From the NCBI GenBank assembly GCA_964439835.1, contig CAYTPQ010000003.1, positions 79,156-143,155 on the forward strand: a stretch of DNA of 64,000 nucleotides. Reading direction: 5' to 3'. The stretch comes from JAGNLM01 sp964439835 (lineage in GTDB: Bacteria; Pseudomonadota; Gammaproteobacteria; JAABTG01). How positions within the stretch are numbered: the stretch's first letter is position 1; every line of letters begins with the position of its first letter. The notes below the pieces were generated by a model. The model was not told where the DNA came from, did no database searches, and saw nothing but the letters and a program-made list of their open reading frames with translations. A program made the position numbers and the translations under genes. Below, one piece after another: positions 1 to 8,669 of this stretch.

Positions 1-2
1 TC

Positions 3-1061
3 TTGATCGCGTCCCTGCCCGGCCTGCCCGCCCTCGCCCAGACCGAGCCCGCCGCGGGACCCGGTCCAGCCGCCGTGGCGGACGCCGACCGTCTGCAGCA
101 GGAGATCGACGCCCTCAAGCGTCAGCTCGGGGCCCTGAAAGACGAGGCCAGCGCCGCCGCGGCGAAGCTCTCCGGTGAGAAGGACACCCTGGCGAAGGAC
201 CTGACCGAGGCCAAGAAGGCCCTGGGCCGAGCCGAGGCCGAGCGGGACGCGAAGGCTGCGGCCGTCGCCCAAGTGGAGAAGGCCCGGACGGAGGCCGATC
301 AGGCGGCCAAAGACGCCCAGGCAAAGCTCGCGGCGACGGAGAAGGCCTGGGCGGAAAAGGTCGCCGCCGCCGAGAAGTCAACGGCCGAGAAGCTGGCGGC
401 CGCCGAGCAACGCATGAAGGAGCTGGGGGACCGGGCCGAGGCGGCCGCGAAGGACGCGGCAGACCGGGTCGCGGCGGCGGAGAAGGCTGCCGCCGAGCGT
501 CTGGCGTCGGCGCAGGCCGAGGCGAAGGCCCAGGCCGAGCGGGCAACGACGCTCGCCGCCGAGCGCGACGCGGCGGCCAAGGCCCGCGAGGCGGCCGAGC
601 AGGCGCTCGCCGGCGCCAAGTCCGCGGCAGCGACCGCAGAGGCCGCGCTGGGGACGCTGAAGGGCCGGGTCGCCGCCCTCGAGACCTCCCTGGAAGACGC
701 CCGCTCGCGGGTGCCGGTCGGCCAGGGCGGCGCCTTCACCCTCGAACAGGCCCAGGGCCTGGCGGCGCAGGCCGGGGCAGCCTACGTCGCCGCCGCGAAA
801 GAGGCCAGGGAGAAACCGTCAGCCGCGACCCGCGCCGCCGCCGACGAGGCGATGCAGCGCCTGCGTGCGGCGCAGCTCGACGTGGCCCGCATCATCGGCG
901 CCCGCGGCGTCTACCCGTTGCGCAAGGAGGACACCCTGGCGATCGTATCGGCCCGCTTCTACGGCAGCCCCAACCGTTGGCCGGCGATCTTCGAGGCCAA
1001 CAAGGCCGTGCTGGGGAACCCCGACCAGGTGCTGCCGGGGATCACCGTCGTGGTCCCCTGA
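3..1061 (+). CDS. Coiled-coil protein with C-terminal LysM domain (5' end cut by window)
   Basis: The frame is open at the window edge, so the true start lies upstream. The first residues (ASLPGLPALAQ) look like the end of a secretion signal, which makes the product periplasmic or envelope-bound. Residues about 25-240 are Ala/Glu/Lys/Arg-rich with a strong heptad character, i.e. a long coiled coil. The last 50 residues (VYPLRKEDTLAIVSARFYGS onward, with a W and a closing PGITVVVP) match a LysM fold, which in this family binds peptidoglycan glycan strands. A structural or scaffolding role at the cell wall is inference. The gene converges on hrpB and their ends overlap by 20 bp, so there is no room for a separate terminator. 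Confidence 0.7.
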   Translation: MIASLPGLPALAQTEPAAGPGPAAVADADRLQQEIDALKRQLGALKDEASAAAAKLSGEKDTLAKDLTEAKKALGRAEAERDAKAAAVAQVEKARTEADQAAKDAQAKLAATEKAWAEKVAAAEKSTAEKLAAAEQRMKELGDRAEAAAKDAADRVAAAEKAAAERLASAQAEAKAQAERATTLAAERDAAAKAREAAEQALAGAKSAAATAEAALGTLKGRVAALETSLEDARSRVPVGQGGAFTLEQAQGLAAQAGAAYVAAAKEAREKPSAATRAAADEAMQRLRAAQLDVARIIGARGVYPLRKEDTLAIVSARFYGSPNRWPAIFEANKAVLGNPDQVLPGITVVVP

Positions 1062-3684
1062 GGTCCGGACGCCGAGGTCCAGCCCCCGCGGTCGGCACGG
1101 CCCGCCAGGGGTCCTCGGGCCAGGGGTGCTTCGGGTAGCGGCCGCGGAGCTCTCGGCGCACCTCGGGGTAGGTGCGCTCCCAGAAGCTCCGCAGATCGCG
1201 GGTCACCTGCATCGGCCGCCCGGCGGGCGACAGCAGGTGTAGGGTCGCCGCCACCTCGCCCCAGCAGACCCGGGGCGTGTCGGCGAGCCCGAACATCTCC
1301 TGCAGCTTGACCGCCAGCACAGGCGGCTCGCCGGGTACGTAGGCGAGCCGGCGCCGCGCCCCGCTCGGCACCTGGACGTGGGTGGGGGCACCCTCCTCCA
1401 GGCGCCGGCGCCAGTCCCCGCCGATGGCAGCTTGTACGAGCGGCTGCAGCACGGCGACCAGGTCGAGCCGCTGGAGGTGGTCCAGGCGCATCATGCCCAC
1501 GAGCCAGGGCGCGAGCCATTCCGCGAGGGTCTCCGACAGCACGGCGTCCGAGAGGTCGGGCCAGGATTCCCCGGGACGCCAGGCCCGCAGGGACAACACC
1601 CTCGCCTGCAGCTCGCGGGCGGCGTCGGTCCAGGGCAGGACCGCCAGCCCGCGTCGGCGGACGCCTTCGAGTAGGGCCACCCGCAACCGCCCGGAGTCCG
1701 GCCGGTCCAGCGGCCGCGTCGACAGCAGGAGTGCGCCCAAGCGCTCCTCCAACCGCGCAACTACCGTTCCGTCCCGGTCGTCCCACTCGACCACCTCCAC
1801 CGTCTCGCGACATCCGGCCGACGCCGACGCCAGGGCGTCGGCGTCCAGGGCCACCGCGAGGAACACCCGCCCGTCCGCCGCCCTCGCTTCCAGGGAGGCC
1901 GCCACCAGATACTCCTCACGGGCCAGCGGGTCGCCGTCGGGCAGGCGGGCACCGCGGCCGCCCGCGAGCCGATAGCGGCTGCCGTCTGCGCCCTGGCGCT
2001 GGCCGATCCGGTCCGGGTAGGCGAGCGCCAGCAGCAGTCCCGGGCCTGTTCGGCCGGGGCGCACCGCACTCGGCTCGCCCTCCCCTCGTCCCCGGGTCCC
2101 CGTTTTCGGGTGGGGGCCTTCCCGCTCTGCGCCGACCAGCTGTCGAGCCTGACGGGCCGCCCGGTCGACCCGGGCGCAGGCCGCCGGGTCCGCCCCGACG
2201 GCACGGGCGCCCGCGTCTCCGTGCCGGCGCCAGCGGCGCAGGGCCTCGAGGCGGTCGGCCACGTCGGTCGACCGCAGCGGCCCGCCGCCGCGCAGCACGT
2301 CGCGCTCGGACAGAAGCGCCGCCAGGTCCGCGCCCAGGGACTCCTCTCCCGCCTGCGCCGCCCCCAGGAGCATCCGCGCCAGCCGCGGGTGGAACGGCAG
2401 CCCCGCCATACGCCGGCCCGCGGCCGTGACGCGTCCCGCGGAGTCGAGCGCCCCGAGCGAGACCAGCAGCTCGCGCGCCTGGGCGAAGGCGCCGGCCGGG
2501 GGCGGGTCGATCCAGCGCAGGTTCGCCGGGTCGGCCACGCCCCACTGGGCCAGCTCCAGGGCCAGCGTCGCCAGATCCGCCTCCAGGATCTCCGGCGGGG
2601 TGAAGGCCAGCAGCCCGCGCTGGGTCGTCTCCGTCCAGAGGCGGTAGGCAACGCCCGGGGCCAGCCGCCCGGCACGCCCGGCCCGCTGGTCGGCCGAGGC
2701 GCGTGAGACGCGGAAGGTCTCCAGCCGCGTTAGGCCGCTCGCCGGGTCGAACCGGGGCCGTCGGGCGAGGCCCGAGTCGACGACCGCCCGCACCCCCTCG
2801 ATGGTGAGGCTGGTCTCGGCGATGGGCGTCGCCAGCACCACCCTCCGGCGGCCCACCCCGGAAGGCCGCAGCGCCCGGTCCTGGGCCTCCCCCGGCAGGT
2901 CGCCGTACAGCGGCACGACCTCCGTGTCCGTCAGATCCGCCAGGCGGTCCGCCGTCGCCCGGATCTCGCCGCCCCCCGGCAGGAAGGCCAGCACGTCGCC
3001 GGCGTGGGCGGCCAGCGTCCGCCGGACCGCGTCGGACACCGTGTCCGGGACCGGGCGGGTCGGCTCCCGGGCCAGGTAGGAGACCTCCACCGGGAAGGAC
3101 CGACCGCCACCGGACACGACCGGGGCCCCGCCCAGCACCCGGGCGGCCGCGGCCGTATCGAGGGTGGCCGACGACAGCAGCAGCCGCAGGTCCTCGCGCA
3201 GCCCGCCCTGGACGTCGAGCACCAGGGCAAGGGCCAGATCGAGCAGCAGACTGCGCTCGTGGGCCTCGTCCAGCATCACCAGGCCGACGCCCTCCAGTGC
3301 CGGGTCGCCCTGCAGACGGCGGAGCAGGATGCCCTCCGTGACCACCTCGATCCGGGTCCGCGCCGAGACCCGCTGGTCGAACCGCACCCGGTAGCCGACC
3401 GTCTCCCCGACCCGCTCGCCGAGCAGGTCCGCCATCCGGGTCGCGGCGGCCCGCGCCGCCAGCCGCCGCGGCTCGGACACCAGGATCGACCGCCCCGCCA
3501 GCCAGGGCTCGCCGAGCAGGGCCAACGGCACCAGGGTGGTCTTGCCCGACCCCGGCGGCGCCGCCAGTACCGCCGACCACCCGCGCGGCAGGGCCGACTT
3601 CAGCCGGCCATCCCCCGCCAGCACCTCCCGCAGCTCGGGCAGGACCTCTCGAATCGGCAGGTCGGGGAGGGCAAGGTCGATCAT
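1042..3684 (-). CDS. hrpB: ATP-dependent RNA helicase HrpB (DEAH box)
   Basis: The product is 880 residues and colinear with the HrpB family (usually about 800-850). Near the N-terminus are Walker A APPGSGKTT and the DEAH box in VMLDEAHERS. These are followed by SSATLD, the helicase C domain with RAGRAGR, the HA2 region and the HrpB C-terminal domain ending in the typical HPWPEDPW segment. The ATG at 3684 (MIDLALPDLPI) is chosen over an upstream ATG because GAGG lies about 7 bases before it and homologues begin with this segment. HrpB proteins are cytoplasmic RNA helicases whose role in most bacteria is poorly defined. The gene diverges from soeA, sharing a 74-bp promoter region. Confidence 0.93.
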   Translation of the reverse strand: MIDLALPDLPIREVLPELREVLAGDGRLKSALPRGWSAVLAAPPGSGKTTLVPLALLGEPWLAGRSILVSEPRRLAARAAATRMADLLGERVGETVGYRVRFDQRVSARTRIEVVTEGILLRRLQGDPALEGVGLVMLDEAHERSLLLDLALALVLDVQGGLREDLRLLLSSATLDTAAAARVLGGAPVVSGGGRSFPVEVSYLAREPTRPVPDTVSDAVRRTLAAHAGDVLAFLPGGGEIRATADRLADLTDTEVVPLYGDLPGEAQDRALRPSGVGRRRVVLATPIAETSLTIEGVRAVVDSGLARRPRFDPASGLTRLETFRVSRASADQRAGRAGRLAPGVAYRLWTETTQRGLLAFTPPEILEADLATLALELAQWGVADPANLRWIDPPPAGAFAQARELLVSLGALDSAGRVTAAGRRMAGLPFHPRLARMLLGAAQAGEESLGADLAALLSERDVLRGGGPLRSTDVADRLEALRRWRRHGDAGARAVGADPAACARVDRAARQARQLVGAEREGPHPKTGTRGRGEGEPSAVRPGRTGPGLLLALAYPDRIGQRQGADGSRYRLAGGRGARLPDGDPLAREEYLVAASLEARAADGRVFLAVALDADALASASAGCRETVEVVEWDDRDGTVVARLEERLGALLLSTRPLDRPDSGRLRVALLEGVRRRGLAVLPWTDAARELQARVLSLRAWRPGESWPDLSDAVLSETLAEWLAPWLVGMMRLDHLQRLDLVAVLQPLVQAAIGGDWRRRLEEGAPTHVQVPSGARRRLAYVPGEPPVLAVKLQEMFGLADTPRVCWGEVAATLHLLSPAGRPMQVTRDLRSFWERTYPEVRRELRGRYPKHPWPEDPWRAVPTAGAGPRRPDLRGPRR

Positions 3685-3758
3685 AAGTATCCTCAATTGG
3701 CGTGGGGTCTTCTGCACAAATTAGACTTTGGTTGTATACGCCTTCGCGAGCGCTCCCC

Positions 3759-6653
3759 ATGCAGGACCCTGCTGCCCGCTCCGACCTCGACGTCGGTCGC
3801 GTCGAGGTCAAGAACACCACGTGCTACATGTGCGCCTGTCGCTGCGGGATCCGGGTGACGGTCCGCGACGGCCAGGTCCGCTACATCCAGGGCAACCCCG
3901 ACCACCCCCTGAACCGCGGCGTCATCTGTGCCAAGGGGGCCTCGGGGATCATGAAGCAGTACTCGCCCGCCCGGCTCACCGTGCCCCTGCGGCGCAAGCC
4001 GGAGGCGGTGCGCGGCGAAGGCCAGTTCGAGGCGATCTCCTGGGACGAGGCCTTCCACACCCTGGAGGACCGCCTGGCGCGTATCCGGGCCGAGGACCCC
4101 CGGCAGTTCGCGCTCTTCACCGGGCGCGACCAGATGCAGGCCTTGACCGGACTCTTCGCCAAGCAGTTCGGCACCCCGAACTACGCCGCCCACGGCGGGT
4201 TCTGCTCGGTCAACATGGCCGCCGGGATGATCTACACCATCGGCGGCTCGTTCTGGGAGTTCGGCGGGCCGGACCTGGAGCGCGCCAAGCTCTTCGTGAT
4301 GCTCGGCACCGCCGAGGACCACCACTCGAACCCGTACAAGATCGCCATCTCCAAGCTCAAGCGCAGCGGCGGCCGGTTCGTCTCCGTGAACCCGGTGCGC
4401 ACCGGCTACTCGGCCATCGCCGACGAGTGGGTGCCGGTCCGCCCCGGCACGGACGGCGCGCTGCTGCTGGCCTGGATCCGGGAGATCCTCCACCAGGGCC
4501 TGTACGACCGGGACTTCCTGATCCGCTACACCAACGCCGCCGAGCTGGTCGACCTGACCCCGGGGGGCGGCGACGAAGGGCTGTTCGTGCGCGGGGCCGC
4601 GCCGATCGAGCCGGGCTGCTTCGACCCCCAGAACAAGCTCTGGTGGGACCGGGTCACCAACCAGCCGGTCACCACCCACGCCGAGGGCGCCGACCCCTAC
4701 CTGCTCGGGTCCTTCCGCCTGGGTGACGGCCGCCCGGTCAAGCCCGCCTTCCAGCTGCTGAAGGAGCGGGTCGAGGACTACACGCCCGAGTGGGCCGAGG
4801 GGATCACCGGCGTGCCCGCGGCGACCATCCGCCGGCTCGCCCACGAGATGGGGGTCACCGCCCGCGACCAGCGAATCGAGCTGCCGATCCCCTGGACCGA
4901 CTGCTGGGACCAGGAGCACGGCTCGGTCACCGGCAACCCGGTGGCCTTCCACGCCATGCGCGGGCTCGCCGCCCACTCGAACGGCTTCCAGACCATCCGC
5001 GCCCTGGCGGTCCTGATGACGCTGCTCGGCACCATCGACCGCCCGGGCGGCTTCCGGCACAAGCCGCCGTTCCCCCGCCCGATCCCGCCCTGCGCCAAGC
5101 CGCCGAAGGGGCCCCAGGACGTCCGTCCGGGGGAGCCGCTCACCGGGATGCCGCTCGGCTGGCCGGCCTCTCCCGACGACCTGGCGGTGGACGAGGCGGG
5201 CGAGCCGCTGCGGATCGACCGGGCCTTCTCCTGGGAGTACCCGCTGGCGGTCCACGGGCTGATGCACAACGTCATCACCAACGCCTGGCGGGGCGACCCC
5301 TACCGGATCGACACCCTGCTGATCTTCATGGCCAACATGGCCTGGAACTCGACCATGCACACGGCCGAGGTCCGGCAGATGCTGGCGGACCGGGACGGGC
5401 AAGGCGAGTACCGCATCCCGTTCCTGGTAGTGGCGGACGCCTTCCAGTCGGAGATAACGGCCTTCGCCGACCTGGTTCTCCCGGACACCACGTACCTGGA
5501 GCGCCACGACGTGATGTCGATGCTGGACCGGCCGATCTCGGAGTTCGACGGCCCGGTCGACTCGGTCCGCATCCCGGTGGTCTCGCCCAAGGGCCAGTGC
5601 AAGCCGTTCCAGGAGGTGCTGATCGAGCTCGGCTCGCGCCTGCGGCTGCCGGCCTTCCTGAACCCGGACGGGACCCGGCGGTACCGGGACTACCCGGACT
5701 TCGTCGTCAACTACGAGACCGAGCCGGGCAGCGGGATCGGCTTCCTCGCGGGCTGGCGCGGCAAGGGCGGCGAGCGCTTCATGCGCGGCGAGCCGAACCC
5801 CCGACAGTGGGACATGTACGCCCAGAACGGCGCCTTCTTCCACTACGAGCTGCCGCGCTCGTTCCAGTACATGCGCAACTGGAACAAGGGCTACCTGAAC
5901 TGGGCCCGCCACCACGGCCTGACCCGCTTCGCCGAGCCCATCACCATCCACCTGTACTCGGAGGTCTTGCAGCGCTTCCGGCTCGCCGCCGAAGGCCGGC
6001 GCCCGGGCCGCCAACCACCCGAGCGCCTGCGCGAGCGGGTGCGCACGCACTTCGACCCGCTGCCCTTCTACAGCGAGCCATTGGAGTCCCAGCTAGTGGA
6101 CACCCAGAGGTACCCGCTGAACGCTGTCACCCAGCGGCCGATGGCGATGTACCACTCCTGGGACAGCCAGAATGCGTGGCTACGCCAGATCCATGCCCAC
6201 AACTACCTGTTCGTGCACCCGAAGGTGGGCCACGCGGGCAGCTTCGACGACGGCGACTGGGTGTGGGTGGAGTCGGTCTGGGGACGGGTGCGCTGCATGG
6301 CCCGCTTCTCGGAGGGCGTCGAGCCCGGCACGGTCTGGACCTGGAACGCCATCGGCAAGGCGCCGGGCGCCTGGGGGCTGTCGCCGAAGGCCAACGAGGC
6401 CCGCCTGGGATTTCTCCTGAACCACGTGATCGGCGAGGAGCTGCCCGCCCACGCCGCCGGTGAGCACGTCTCCAACTCGGACCCGGTGACCGGCCAGGCG
6501 GCCTGGTACGACGCCCGCGTGCGGGTCTACCGGGCCGACCCGAGCGAGCCGCGGCGGACCTCGCCGGAGTTCAAGGCGCTGAGGCCCTACCCGGGGATGG
6601 AGCCGCGCCGGGGCCGGTGGCTCACCTTCGTGGCGGGTATGTTCGGCAAATGA
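3759..6653 (+). CDS. soeA: Sulfite dehydrogenase molybdopterin subunit SoeA
   Basis: This 964-residue member of the DMSO-reductase family begins with a [4Fe-4S] site (C22, C25, C29 and C57 in a CxxCxxxC...C pattern), followed by molybdopterin oxidoreductase and dinucleotide-binding domains. Cys149 in GGFCSVNM sits where PsrA/PhsA-type enzymes carry the Mo ligand. No Tat signal is present, so the enzyme is cytoplasmic, as described for SoeABC of purple sulfur bacteria. The family oxidises sulfite directly to sulfate and passes electrons through SoeB and SoeC to the quinone pool. The start at 3759 is preferred to one 19 codons upstream because homologues begin close to the cluster. A weak TATACG -10 candidate lies at 3735-3740. 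The SoeA assignment rests on the SoeB and DmsC-like neighbours; a polysulfide or thiosulfate reductase is the alternative. Confidence 0.88.
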   Translation: MQDPAARSDLDVGRVEVKNTTCYMCACRCGIRVTVRDGQVRYIQGNPDHPLNRGVICAKGASGIMKQYSPARLTVPLRRKPEAVRGEGQFEAISWDEAFHTLEDRLARIRAEDPRQFALFTGRDQMQALTGLFAKQFGTPNYAAHGGFCSVNMAAGMIYTIGGSFWEFGGPDLERAKLFVMLGTAEDHHSNPYKIAISKLKRSGGRFVSVNPVRTGYSAIADEWVPVRPGTDGALLLAWIREILHQGLYDRDFLIRYTNAAELVDLTPGGGDEGLFVRGAAPIEPGCFDPQNKLWWDRVTNQPVTTHAEGADPYLLGSFRLGDGRPVKPAFQLLKERVEDYTPEWAEGITGVPAATIRRLAHEMGVTARDQRIELPIPWTDCWDQEHGSVTGNPVAFHAMRGLAAHSNGFQTIRALAVLMTLLGTIDRPGGFRHKPPFPRPIPPCAKPPKGPQDVRPGEPLTGMPLGWPASPDDLAVDEAGEPLRIDRAFSWEYPLAVHGLMHNVITNAWRGDPYRIDTLLIFMANMAWNSTMHTAEVRQMLADRDGQGEYRIPFLVVADAFQSEITAFADLVLPDTTYLERHDVMSMLDRPISEFDGPVDSVRIPVVSPKGQCKPFQEVLIELGSRLRLPAFLNPDGTRRYRDYPDFVVNYETEPGSGIGFLAGWRGKGGERFMRGEPNPRQWDMYAQNGAFFHYELPRSFQYMRNWNKGYLNWARHHGLTRFAEPITIHLYSEVLQRFRLAAEGRRPGRQPPERLRERVRTHFDPLPFYSEPLESQLVDTQRYPLNAVTQRPMAMYHSWDSQNAWLRQIHAHNYLFVHPKVGHAGSFDDGDWVWVESVWGRVRCMARFSEGVEPGTVWTWNAIGKAPGAWGLSPKANEARLGFLLNHVIGEELPAHAAGEHVSNSDPVTGQAAWYDARVRVYRADPSEPRRTSPEFKALRPYPGMEPRRGRWLTFVAGMFGK

Positions 6654-6656
6654 AGC

Positions 6657-6744
6657 ATCAAAGGGGTCAGACTCGATTGATCCACCGGCGACCCGACCGA
6701 TGCCTGCGACCCGGCCGGGATCAATCGAGTCTGACCCCTTTGAT
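6657..6744. repeat. Perfect 27-bp inverted repeat between soeA and soeB
   Basis: The left arm 6657-6683 is the exact reverse complement of the right arm 6718-6744, with a 34-base GC-rich spacer. The arm contains AAGGGGTCAGACTCGATTGA, a core I recall seeing in interspersed palindromes of many proteobacterial genomes. The element starts 3 bp after the soeA stop and ends 15 bp before the soeB start, so the soeABC transcript would carry a very stable hairpin between its first two cistrons. It encodes no protein by itself. Confidence 0.93.
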
Positions 6745-6759
6745 CGCGGGGGCGCCGTC

Positions 6760-7491
6760 GTGACGCAGCTTGCGCTTGTCATCGACCTGAATGTGTGCGT
6801 GGGCTGCCATGCCTGTGTCACCAGCTGCAAGGAGTGGAACACCTCCGGCTGGGCCGGGCCCCTGTCCGACGAGCGGGCCTACGGCCCCGACCCGACCGGC
6901 ACCTTCTTCAACCGGGTGCAGACCTTCGAGGTGGGCGAGTACCCCAACACCGAGGTGGTGCACTTCCCGAAGAGCTGCCTGCACTGCGAGGACCCGCCCT
7001 GCGTGCCGGTGTGTCCGACCGGGGCGTCCTACAAGCGGCCCGAGGACGGCATCGTGCTGGTGGACTACGACAAGTGCATCGCCTGCAAGTACTGCTCCTG
7101 GGCCTGCCCGTACGGCGCCCGCGAGGTCGACGCCCGCCAGCGGGTGATGAAGAAGTGCACGCTCTGCGTCGACCGCATCTACGACCGGCGCCTGCCGGAG
7201 GCCGAGCGCAAGCCGGCCTGCGTGCTGGCCTGCCCCACTGGGGCCCGACTCTTCGGCGACGTGCACGACCCGGACTCCGAGGTGTCGGTGGCCATCCGCG
7301 AGCTCGGCGGCTACCCCCTGATGCCGGAGTGGGGCACCCGGCCGGCCAACCACTACCTGCCGCGGCGCAAGACCCGCATCCGGCTGCACGAGGACGAGCT
7401 GATGCGGGCCGACAACCCGCTGCGCAAGGAGGGCCTGTTGCCCGAGCCGCCGCCGGGGCAGCACACCCTGGACGACGTCATGAGCTGGTAG
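6760..7491 (+). CDS. soeB: Sulfite dehydrogenase iron-sulfur subunit SoeB
   Basis: The 243-residue product carries four cysteine clusters typical of DmsB/PsrB-type electron-transfer subunits: CVGCHACVTSC near residue 12, CLHCEDPPCVPVC, CIACKYCSWAC and CTLC with a later CVLACP. Together they would hold four [4Fe-4S] clusters that move electrons from SoeA to the membrane subunit. I chose GTG at 6760 (VTQLALVIDLN). The longer frame from 6700 would translate through the inverted repeat, adding residues no family member should have. The gene lies 7 bp upstream of soeC, so the two are almost certainly co-transcribed. Translation of soeB may be affected by the hairpin just upstream. Confidence 0.9.
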   Translation: MTQLALVIDLNVCVGCHACVTSCKEWNTSGWAGPLSDERAYGPDPTGTFFNRVQTFEVGEYPNTEVVHFPKSCLHCEDPPCVPVCPTGASYKRPEDGIVLVDYDKCIACKYCSWACPYGAREVDARQRVMKKCTLCVDRIYDRRLPEAERKPACVLACPTGARLFGDVHDPDSEVSVAIRELGGYPLMPEWGTRPANHYLPRRKTRIRLHEDELMRADNPLRKEGLLPEPPPGQHTLDDVMSW

Positions 7492-7498
7492 GCGATCC

Positions 7499-8479
7499 AT
7501 GCACCCCGCCCTCTCGGTCATCTTCCTCACCACCCTCCTCGGCGTCGGCCAGGGGCTGTTCCTCGCCCTCTACACCGGGCAGGTGTACTCGCTGGCGCGG
7601 ATCCTGCCGGCCCAGGACAGCGTTGCCTTCTACGGCGTCGGCAGCGCTATCGCCCTGGCCTTCCTGGTCGCCGGCCTGATCGCCTCGTTCTTCCACCTGG
7701 GGCGTCCGGAGCGCGGCTGGCGCGCCGCCGCCCGCTGGCGGACCTCCTGGCTTTCGCGCGAGGTGATCATCCTGCCCCTGGTGATGGGGCTCGTCGCCCT
7801 CTACGGGCTCGCCCACTGGATGGGGCTGACCCACCCCCTGTTCACGATCGCGGGCGCCTACCCGGTGGACCCGACGGTCCTGATTGGTCTCGCGGCTACC
7901 GTCGGGACATTTCTGCTGTTCGTTGCAACGGCGATGATCTACGCGAGCCTCCGGTTCCTAGAGGAGTGGCACTCGCCGCTGACGGTCTTCAACTACGTGC
8001 TCCTCGGCGGGGCCTCCGGCTTCACCCTGGCCGCCGCCTTCGCGGCCTGGTCGGGGGTGGACCTGGTCGGCTTCTACGGGGTGTGGGCGGTGATCCTGAC
8101 GCTGGCGGCCCTGGTGAGCCGCGGGGCCTCGCTCGCGCGCAACGCGCGGCTGCGGCACAAGTCCACGCCGCAGAGCGCGATTGGCGTGCGTCACCCGCGG
8201 ATCCGCCAGATTGCGCAAGGTGCCATGGGCGGGTCGTTCAACACCCGGGAGTTCTTCCACGGCCGGGGGCCGGTGTTCTTCCGGGCCGTGCGGCTGACGT
8301 TCCTGCTCCTGGTCTTCCCGGCGCCGATCGTGTTGCTGGCGGTGGCCTACGGCATGGCCTCGCCGACGCTGCCGGTGATTGCCTTCCTGGTGCAGTACGC
8401 GGGGCTGCTGGCGGAGCGCTGGTACTTCTTCGCCGAGGCGCGGCACCCCCAGAACCTGTACTACCAGTCCATGGCTTGA
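7499..8479 (+). CDS. soeC: Sulfite dehydrogenase membrane anchor SoeC (DmsC-like)
   Basis: The 326-residue product is very hydrophobic, with about eight membrane helices, and matches the DmsC/NrfD-type anchor family. The opening MHPALSVIFLTTLLGVGQGL and the internal SFFHLGRPERGWRA, with the His/Arg motif that follows the second helix, are characteristic. It should bind the SoeAB dimer on the cytoplasmic side and hand electrons to quinone. The C-terminus RWYFFAEARHPQNLYYQ is also typical of the family. It is the last gene of the operon; a palindromic repeat begins 12 bp downstream. Confidence 0.9.
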   Translation: MHPALSVIFLTTLLGVGQGLFLALYTGQVYSLARILPAQDSVAFYGVGSAIALAFLVAGLIASFFHLGRPERGWRAAARWRTSWLSREVIILPLVMGLVALYGLAHWMGLTHPLFTIAGAYPVDPTVLIGLAATVGTFLLFVATAMIYASLRFLEEWHSPLTVFNYVLLGGASGFTLAAAFAAWSGVDLVGFYGVWAVILTLAALVSRGASLARNARLRHKSTPQSAIGVRHPRIRQIAQGAMGGSFNTREFFHGRGPVFFRAVRLTFLLLVFPAPIVLLAVAYGMASPTLPVIAFLVQYAGLLAERWYFFAEARHPQNLYYQSMA

Positions 8480-8490
8480 CGGACGGGGGG

Positions 8491-8598
8491 CAGGCCCCCG
8501 GTACGGTCCCGCGGGACACGCCGCAAGTACGTCCCTGTAGGCTCGTCTGCCGCCATCCATGGCGTCAGACGGTCCCGCGAAACCGTACCGGGGACCTG
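8491..8598. repeat. Palindromic repeat family A, copy 1 (108 bp)
   Basis: The outer arms (CCCCGGTACGGT near 8495-8507 and ACCGTACCGGGG near 8582-8593) are complementary. An inner palindrome (GTCTGCCGCCAT and ATGGCGTCAGAC) lies near 8545-8570. The asymmetric part contains GTCCCTGTAGGCTCG. It sits between the convergent ends of soeC and the GGDEF-hemerythrin gene. It has the same length and nearly the same sequence as 38151-38258. Confidence 0.9.
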
Positions 8599-8669
8599 CG
8601 TCCAACTGGTCGGTTGCCTCGGCAAAGCGCGCCCAAAGTACCGCTGGGATTTCCCGGGAGACCGGGAAG

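Noticed and set aside
1916..3820. 634-codon minus-strand frame overlapping hrpB
   Set aside because: It is in another frame of the same strand as hrpB, Gly/Pro/Arg-rich and without motifs.
3693..6050. 785-codon open frame antisense to soeA, rich in Val, Gly, His, Arg and Asp
   Set aside because: It has no domain, and its composition is what the reverse strand of a high-GC gene gives. SoeA on the plus strand has clear motifs.
8491..8598. CRISPR repeat unit
   Set aside because: Copies are kilobases apart and palindromic at full length; there is no array and no cas gene.
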